From contig CAMENQ010000049.1 in NCBI GenBank assembly GCA_945928585.1, positions 1-10,989 of the forward strand: a stretch of 10,989 bases of DNA. The letters run 5' to 3'. The stretch's first letter is position 1; the number at the start of each line of letters is the position of its first letter. This DNA comes from an uncultured Roseburia sp. (lineage in GTDB: Bacteria > Bacillota > Clostridia > Lachnospirales > Lachnospiraceae). Below are positions 6,759 through 10,989 of the stretch, in pieces. Below the pieces are notes generated by a model. That model did not search any database, was not told the DNA's origin, and saw only the letters and a list, made by a program, of their open reading frames with translations. The translations under genes were made by a program, and so were the position numbers.

Positions 6759-8451
6759 GCTTCATTATTTCAGATAATTCATCTGCAATCTGTTTCAACG
6801 AAGCAGCACTGTTTTCAATCTGTTCAAATGTATTTGATACCTCGATTGTCTGTGCACATGTTTCCTGTGTGTTTGATGCATTCTGCTCTGCTATTTGAGA
6901 CAATCCTTCTACTGCCTGAACAATTCTGTTTCTTGAGTTCTCCAACTGGACTGTAGTAGAATCTATCTGTTCTATTTTTTCTAATGAAGTGCCAATTCCC
7001 TCCATAACCTCTGCAACAATTTTTTCAGTTTCTGTTATATTAATGCTTTGGCTGTCAATAATTTCATGAACCCTGCTCATAATATCTACAGCTTCATCGG
7101 AATTACTTATCAATGTATTTGTTATTTCTTCAATCTTGCGGCTGGATTCGTTTGACTGTTCTGCTAATTTTTGAATTTGAGCAGCTACAACTGCAAATCC
7201 TCGTCCGCTATCTCCGGCCCTTGCTGCTTCAATGCTTGCATTTAAGCTGAGCAGATTCGTTTCCTCTGCAATAGAAGTAATAATTTCTGTTGCAGCCTTA
7301 ATTTTCTGTGCAGATTCGTTTGTGAGATTTGTCTGTCTTGTAATAGTATCAATTGACTTCTCAACTTCCTCATTTATCTGCCTTAACTGTTGTATTGCGG
7401 ATGTGGCCTGTTCACTTGAATTCCTCATTATATCAGCATTTTGATTAAGGAGATTAACTTCTCTTGATGCTATACCTATTTGTTCACCCATAAACATAAT
7501 GTTTTCAGTTGTGCTTTTTGTGCTTACTGCCTGCTCTGAAACATTGCCTGTAATAGAGCTGACTGCATTCTCAACCTGTTTTATGGTAGAATTAGTATTT
7601 TTTGCAGTAATCCCAAGTTCATTTGCTGATGATGTAAGATTTTCGCTGCTTTGAGCAATTTTCGTAATAATGTCCTGAAGTACCTTTTGTAGTGTATTTA
7701 TACCATTTGCAAGATCTCCAATCTCGTCTTTTCTGTCTAAAAGTTTCTTATCTATAGGATGTCCCAGTTCACCGTCTGCAACCTTTTGTACTGCTCCTAT
7801 TCCTTTCTTTAATGACTTCGTTATGGACATGGAAATAATTACCGCCATTATGATGCATACTGCCATAACTAAAACAACAGAAAATACAACTGTCCAAAGA
7901 ATACCATTTATGGCGTCATCCTTTTTTTCTTTATTTGTTCCGACAAATATCATTCCAATTGGATTTGAAGCTGTTCCTTTTTGATAAACAGGAATGTAAT
8001 ATCCATAATTCATTGTTCCGTCCAAAGACACGGACGAACTAAAATATTCTTCTCCACCATTCAGCACTTTTTCCACAATAATATCTCCAGCAGGCGAACC
8101 AAGAATACGATTTCCTTCACTATCCTTTACAGAAGTCATTATCCTCTCATTCCCATAAAAGAATGTAACATCCATTCCTGATTCTTCTTTAATATTATCC
8201 AGCAGACTTTCAGATTTTGAAATATTGTATCCGCCTTTCCATACATCTCCATTTTCCGCCCTCAGATAATTTCCTGAATTCTGGTTATATGCTGCCAGCG
8301 TAGCTGCTGCTGTTCCTCCAAGCGAATCCTTAACTTCATTTATAAGAGAAGTTTTTACCTTAGTCAGTGTAATTATTATTGTAACAATTCCTAACAATAA
8401 GATTGGCAATATTGCTACTAACAATATTTTCTTTTTTAAGTCTATCCTCAT
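6745..8451 (-). CDS. Methyl-accepting chemotaxis protein with Cache-like sensor
   Basis: This is a membrane chemoreceptor that would signal through CheW/CheA to the flagellar motor. I prefer the ATG at 8451 ([11 protein letters not shown], 568 residues), which has GGTGG five bases upstream and AAAGGA further back. The ATG at 8475 would add eight residues and overlap the upstream stop as TAATG. From 8451: membrane segment about 9-29, extracellular single-Cache-like domain about 40-170, second membrane segment about 182-210, HAMP with [14 protein letters not shown] (239-252), then a long helical hairpin. Its tip carries [18 protein letters not shown] followed by GRGFAVV, the diagnostic signalling motif. 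No C-terminal CheR/CheB-docking pentapeptide is present (ends KHFRL). Just beyond the tip, [11 protein letters not shown] replaces the more usual AEEIRKLAEQS. Overlap with the BMP lipoprotein gene suggests the lipoprotein delivers its ligand. Confidence 0.95.
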   Translation of the reverse strand: MRIDLKKKILLVAILPILLLGIVTIIITLTKVKTSLINEVKDSLGGTAAATLAAYNQNSGNYLRAENGDVWKGGYNISKSESLLDNIKEESGMDVTFFYGNERIMTSVKDSEGNRILGSPAGDIIVEKVLNGGEEYFSSSVSLDGTMNYGYYIPVYQKGTASNPIGMIFVGTNKEKKDDAINGILWTVVFSVVLVMAVCIIMAVIISMSITKSLKKGIGAVQKVADGELGHPIDKKLLDRKDEIGDLANGINTLQKVLQDIITKIAQSSENLTSSANELGITAKNTNSTIKQVENAVSSITGNVSEQAVSTKSTTENIMFMGEQIGIASREVNLLNQNADIMRNSSEQATSAIQQLRQINEEVEKSIDTITRQTNLTNESAQKIKAATEIITSIAEETNLLSLNASIEAARAGDSGRGFAVVAAQIQKLAEQSNESSRKIEEITNTLISNSDEAVDIMSRVHEIIDSQSINITETEKIVAEVMEGIGTSLEKIEQIDSTTVQLENSRNRIVQAVEGLSQIAEQNASNTQETCAQTIEVSNTFEQIENSAASLKQIADELSEIMKHFRL

Positions 8452-8474
8452 AACTGCCACCATTCCTTTCTGCA

Positions 8475-9650
8475 TTAATCTACAACAACCACGTTTTTAA
8501 AATACCAGTTAATGCCGCCTGTAATAGTAGCGTCGTCTAAAGTTTTTCCTTCTTCACCAACTGTACTTCCATCGTTAGTTTCTATAACACCATCAAACAC
8601 ATTAAACGTTCCTGAAAGAATTTGTGATGTAGCCTCGTCCACTTTTTCCCGGGTTCCTTCTGCGCAAAAATCAGCAAGTTCTGTTATATCAACAAGGCCC
8701 TCCGACATTCCGCCATAATAATTTGAACCATCCCATGTACCATCAATAATGCTTTGCACCGCTGAGGTGTAATAAGCACTCCAATTCCAGATAACACTAC
8801 ACAGGCAGGAATCAGGTGTTTCTTTACTCATATCAGAATTATATCCGATTCCATATACACCCTTTTCCTGTGCCAATGTCTGAGGATATGGCGTGTCGCA
8901 GTGCTGTGACATTACATCACATCCCATAGCCAGCAGTTCTTCCGTTGCCGCCTTCTCTGCCTCCGGGTCATACCAGCTGTTTGTAACCTTTACATAAACT
9001 ACTGCATCAGGATTTACCGAATATACACCCATTGCAAATGCATCTATGCCTCCTGTTACTTCGGAGTTAGAGGAATCCTGTGCAGCAACATATCCGATTT
9101 TGTTTGTCTTTGTATTCATACCTGCAACAATTCCGCTTAAATATCTTGCCTGATAAATACGGCCAAAATAATTATTAAAATTCTTTCCATTGCTCATATA
9201 ACCTGTTCCATGTGAAAAATATATGTCAGGATATTTTTCAGCCATATCAGCTGTTGGTTGCATGTATCCCCAGCTTGTTGTAAAAATCACATTACAGCCT
9301 TCATCTACACATTCCTGAATTGCTTTTTCTATTGCCTCTGTATCTCCATCATCCACGTTTAGCTTTCTTATTATCTGTTCATCTGAAAGTCCCAGATTTT
9401 CCTGCATTCCCTGAATTCCTATGTCATGTGTATATGAATATCCGCTGCCTTCCGCAGGATCTGAAATATGTAAAACACCAATTTTAATATCTTCTTTTGA
9501 TATTCCTTTTACATTGTCCGCTGCTTCTTTGTTCTGTTCATATCCTTTGTTAGTAGCATAATCATCAATAGATTTGCTGCTACAGGCACTTAATAAAAAT
9601 ATGCATACCGAAAAAATTAATAAACTTCTGTGCTTTCGCATTTCCTTCAT
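8475..9650 (-). CDS. BMP-family (PnrA-like) substrate-binding lipoprotein
   Basis: BMP/PnrA proteins are surface lipoproteins that bind nucleosides, usually for an ABC importer. The start is the ATG at 9650, seven bases after a full AGGAGG; the in-frame GTG at 9677 lies before that site and is rejected. This gives 391 residues. A signal peptide ([15 protein letters not shown]) ends in lipobox LSAC with Cys23. The periplasmic-binding fold starts at [22 protein letters not shown] (55-76). Family-like stretches follow: IFTTSWGYM (122-130), [21 protein letters not shown] (145-165), [11 protein letters not shown] (184-194), GIGYNSDM (267-274). The C-terminus is complete. No permease or ATPase follows; the next gene is a chemoreceptor overlapping its stop codon. 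The likely role is therefore ligand presentation for chemotaxis, possibly of a nucleoside, which is inferred from family and context. Confidence 0.93.
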   Translation of the reverse strand: MKEMRKHRSLLIFSVCIFLLSACSSKSIDDYATNKGYEQNKEAADNVKGISKEDIKIGVLHISDPAEGSGYSYTHDIGIQGMQENLGLSDEQIIRKLNVDDGDTEAIEKAIQECVDEGCNVIFTTSWGYMQPTADMAEKYPDIYFSHGTGYMSNGKNFNNYFGRIYQARYLSGIVAGMNTKTNKIGYVAAQDSSNSEVTGGIDAFAMGVYSVNPDAVVYVKVTNSWYDPEAEKAATEELLAMGCDVMSQHCDTPYPQTLAQEKGVYGIGYNSDMSKETPDSCLCSVIWNWSAYYTSAVQSIIDGTWDGSNYYGGMSEGLVDITELADFCAEGTREKVDEATSQILSGTFNVFDGVIETNDGSTVGEEGKTLDDATITGGINWYFKNVVVVD

Positions 9651-9657
9651 TTTTTTA

Positions 9658-9663
9658 CCTCCT
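9658..9663 (-). promoter_or_regulatory. Consensus AGGAGG ribosome binding site deciding the lipoprotein start
   Basis: AGGAGG reads on the minus strand with a seven-base A-rich spacer to the ATG at 9650. The upstream GTG at 9677 would place this site inside the coding region, so it supports the shorter 391-residue protein, which also begins directly with a lipoprotein signal peptide. Confidence 0.85.
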
Positions 9664-9706
9664 CGTACTTTTAACACTATTCCGTAAGCTCTTATATTTA
9701 CAATAT

Positions 9707-9735
9707 ATTATATCAAAATAAAGGTATTTTTGCAA
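9707..9735 (-). promoter_or_regulatory. Strong sigma-A promoter for the lipoprotein-chemoreceptor unit
   Basis: On the minus strand TTGCAA (9730-9735) is followed after exactly 17 bases by a perfect TATAAT (9707-9712). Transcription would start near 9700, leaving about 50 bases of leader before the lipoprotein ATG. It lies downstream of the dnaJ terminator, so the unit is expressed independently of dnaJ. I see no flagellar sigma-28-type promoter here, so the receptor is probably not under strict flagellar-class control. Confidence 0.85.
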
Positions 9736-9749
9736 CCTAAACAAATTTA

Positions 9750-9806
9750 TTACAATAACCTTACAATAACCTTACAACAACCTATTACAATAATCTGTTA
9801 CAATAA
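9750..9806. repeat. Array of five 9-bp direct repeats upstream of the promoter
   Basis: TTACAATAA (minus strand TTATTGTAA) occurs at 9750-9758, 9761-9769, 9785-9793 and 9798-9806, with a one-base variant TTACAACAA at 9772-9780. Start-to-start distances are 11, 11, 13 and 13 bases, close to one helical turn. The nearest copy ends 14 bases upstream of the -35, so the array covers roughly -50 to -107 from the predicted start. This layout fits a multi-site activator or an A/T-rich upstream element. Each 9-mer is itself flanked by TTA...TAA dyad ends. I do not recognise the binding protein. Confidence 0.85.
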
Positions 9807-9836
9807 AACGTGCGCTACAAGACCCACTAAGTAAAA

Positions 9837-9870
9837 CGGAGACCATCTCTCCTATGATAGATGGTCTCCG
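9837..9870 (-). terminator. Intrinsic terminator of dnaJ
   Basis: CGGAGACCATCT (9837-9848) pairs perfectly with AGATGGTCTCCG (9859-9870) around a 10-base loop. On the minus strand the GC-rich stem is followed by TTTTACTT, a normal U-rich tail. It begins 16 bases past the dnaJ stop codon and separates dnaJ from the lipoprotein-chemoreceptor unit. Confidence 0.92.
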
Positions 9871-9886
9871 CCCGACTTATATATTT

Positions 9887-10989
9887 TTAACTAAAAATAT
9901 CCTTTAATGTTTTTTTCTTCTTACCCTTTTCTTCTTTTTTTTCCTCTTTTGTTTCTGTATGACTGCCGTCAGACTTTTCTGATGTTTCTGCGTTTTCCAT
10001 GGTTCCGCCCATAGCCTTGTCAAATGCCAGTAACGCTTCCTTTTGCTCTGCATTCAGCTTTTCAGGCACCTGAACTACAAGTGTAACATACTGGTCACCA
10101 CGCATTGCCTTATTTCTAAGGGACGGAACACCTTTTCCTCTAAGTCTTATCTTAGTATCTGTCTGCGTTCCCGGTTTTATATTAAAGAGTACATCTCCGT
10201 CAATGGTAGATATTCTTACATCTCCTCCAAGTGCTGCCTGGGCAAATGATATAGGAGCTGTAGAATACAGATTGTAACCGTCTCTCTGGAATATAGGATG
10301 ACGTCTTACTGATACCTCTACCAGTAAATCTCCTCTTGGACCTCCGTTTGTTCCCGGCTCACCCTTTCCTCTTATGCGGATGCTCTGTCCGTCATCTATT
10401 CCGGCAGGAACTGATACCTGTATTTTTTTGCGGCTGCTTATGTATCCTGTACCATGACAGTCAGGACACTTATCCTTTATCATTTTTCCGGTACCGTTAC
10501 AGTCAGGACATGTCTGCACGCTTCGCATTGCTCCAAAAAGTGACTGCTGTGTATACATTACCTGTCCCTTACCGCCACACTTGCTACATGTAACAGGAGA
10601 AGTTCCTGCTTTGGCTCCCGAACCATGACAGCTGTTACATTCGTCCTTTATGGTTACATCTATTTCCTTCTCACAGCCAAATACAGCCTCCTCAAAATCA
10701 ACTACTATACGTGTACGGATATTTTGTCCCTGCATAGGCCCATTAGATGCTCTTCTGCTTCTTCCGCCTCCAAAAAAGTCACCAAATATATCGCCAAATA
10801 TATCGCCCATATCGCTAAAATTGAAATCAAAGCCGCCTGCACCTGCTCCACCGCCTTCAAAGGCTGCATGTCCAAACTGGTCATACTGTTTTCTCTTTTC
10901 AGGGTCACTAAGTATAGCATAAGCCTCACTGGCTTCCTTAAATTTTGCCTCAGCTTCCTTATCTCCCGGATTCATATCCGGATGATATT
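9887..10989 (-). CDS. dnaJ: Chaperone protein DnaJ (partial, 5' end cut)
   Basis: DnaJ (Hsp40) delivers unfolded proteins to DnaK and stimulates its ATPase. The window edge cuts the J-domain: the first whole codons read YHPD, so the key HPD motif is present and roughly 30 N-terminal residues are missing. The ATG at 10975 is internal, not the start. After the HPD come the rest of the J-domain ([19 protein letters not shown]), a Gly/Phe linker ([25 protein letters not shown]), four CxxCxGxG zinc motifs ([32 protein letters not shown]) and the two C-terminal substrate-binding beta domains ([21 protein letters not shown]). The tail is a charged Lys/Glu extension ending [11 protein letters not shown]. 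About 366 whole codons are visible. Zinc motifs and full layout make it DnaJ proper rather than CbpA. It is probably the last gene of its heat-shock operon, since a strong terminator follows. Confidence 0.97.
   Translation of the reverse strand, partial: YHPDMNPGDKEAEAKFKEASEAYAILSDPEKRKQYDQFGHAAFEGGGAGAGGFDFNFSDMGDIFGDIFGDFFGGGRSRRASNGPMQGQNIRTRIVVDFEEAVFGCEKEIDVTIKDECNSCHGSGAKAGTSPVTCSKCGGKGQVMYTQQSLFGAMRSVQTCPDCNGTGKMIKDKCPDCHGTGYISSRKKIQVSVPAGIDDGQSIRIRGKGEPGTNGGPRGDLLVEVSVRRHPIFQRDGYNLYSTAPISFAQAALGGDVRISTIDGDVLFNIKPGTQTDTKIRLRGKGVPSLRNKAMRGDQYVTLVVQVPEKLNAEQKEALLAFDKAMGGTMENAETSEKSDGSHTETKEEKKEEKGKKKKTLKDIFS

Noticed and set aside
9651..9677. GTG start giving nine extra residues on the lipoprotein
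   Set aside because: The AGGAGG site lies inside this extension and the signal peptide begins properly at the ATG at 9650.
10650..10922. 90-codon plus-strand open frame rich in Pro and Ser opposite dnaJ
   Set aside because: It is the shadow of the Gly-rich linker and adjoining dnaJ sequence read on the opposite strand.
10973..10975. ATG at 10975 as the dnaJ start
   Set aside because: The frame stays open upstream and reads YHPD immediately before it, the conserved J-domain motif, so the true start lies outside the window.

Overview
The window is AT-rich chromosomal DNA from a Gram-positive clostridium. A member of the Lachnospiraceae is the best guess, based on protein style: the form of topoisomerase III, the GlmU-like left-handed beta-helix protein beside glmS, and the BMP lipoprotein subtype. 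Ribosome binding sites are mostly AGGAGG-like, intergenic DNA is almost pure A+T, and a methyl-accepting chemotaxis protein suggests a motile cell. The genus is not resolved. All eight genes lie on the minus strand and are described here in transcription order, from the right end to the left.

Right end (about 9.84-10.99 kb): most of dnaJ, missing only the start of the J-domain, closed by a clear intrinsic terminator. Next (about 6.75-9.81 kb) is a separate two-gene unit: a sigma-70-type promoter with an exact TATAAT, five copies of a 9-bp direct repeat upstream of it, a BMP-family nucleoside-binding lipoprotein, and an overlapping Cache/HAMP chemoreceptor. No ABC permease or ATPase follows, so the lipoprotein probably presents a ligand to the receptor. 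This unit and its repeat array are the most interesting part of the window.

Middle (about 4.86-6.69 kb): galM (aldose 1-epimerase) has its own promoter and is followed 30 bp later by a YfbR-type 5'-nucleotidase; a perfect 20-bp hairpin starts at the yfbR stop codon. Left part (about 0-4.83 kb): topB, with an altered TOPRIM acidic motif; glmS, the first enzyme of the hexosamine pathway; and a GlmU-C-terminus-like acyltransferase-fold protein cut by the window edge. Long A+T hairpins or short tandem repeats occupy the gaps around glmS.

The gene content is otherwise housekeeping: protein folding, sugar metabolism, nucleotide turnover, DNA decatenation and amino-sugar supply. I see no mobile element, CRISPR array, tRNA, rRNA or defence island. 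No intergenic stretch exceeds 300 bases; the longest, about 0.2 kb between dnaJ and the lipoprotein gene, is explained by the terminator, repeat array and promoter.
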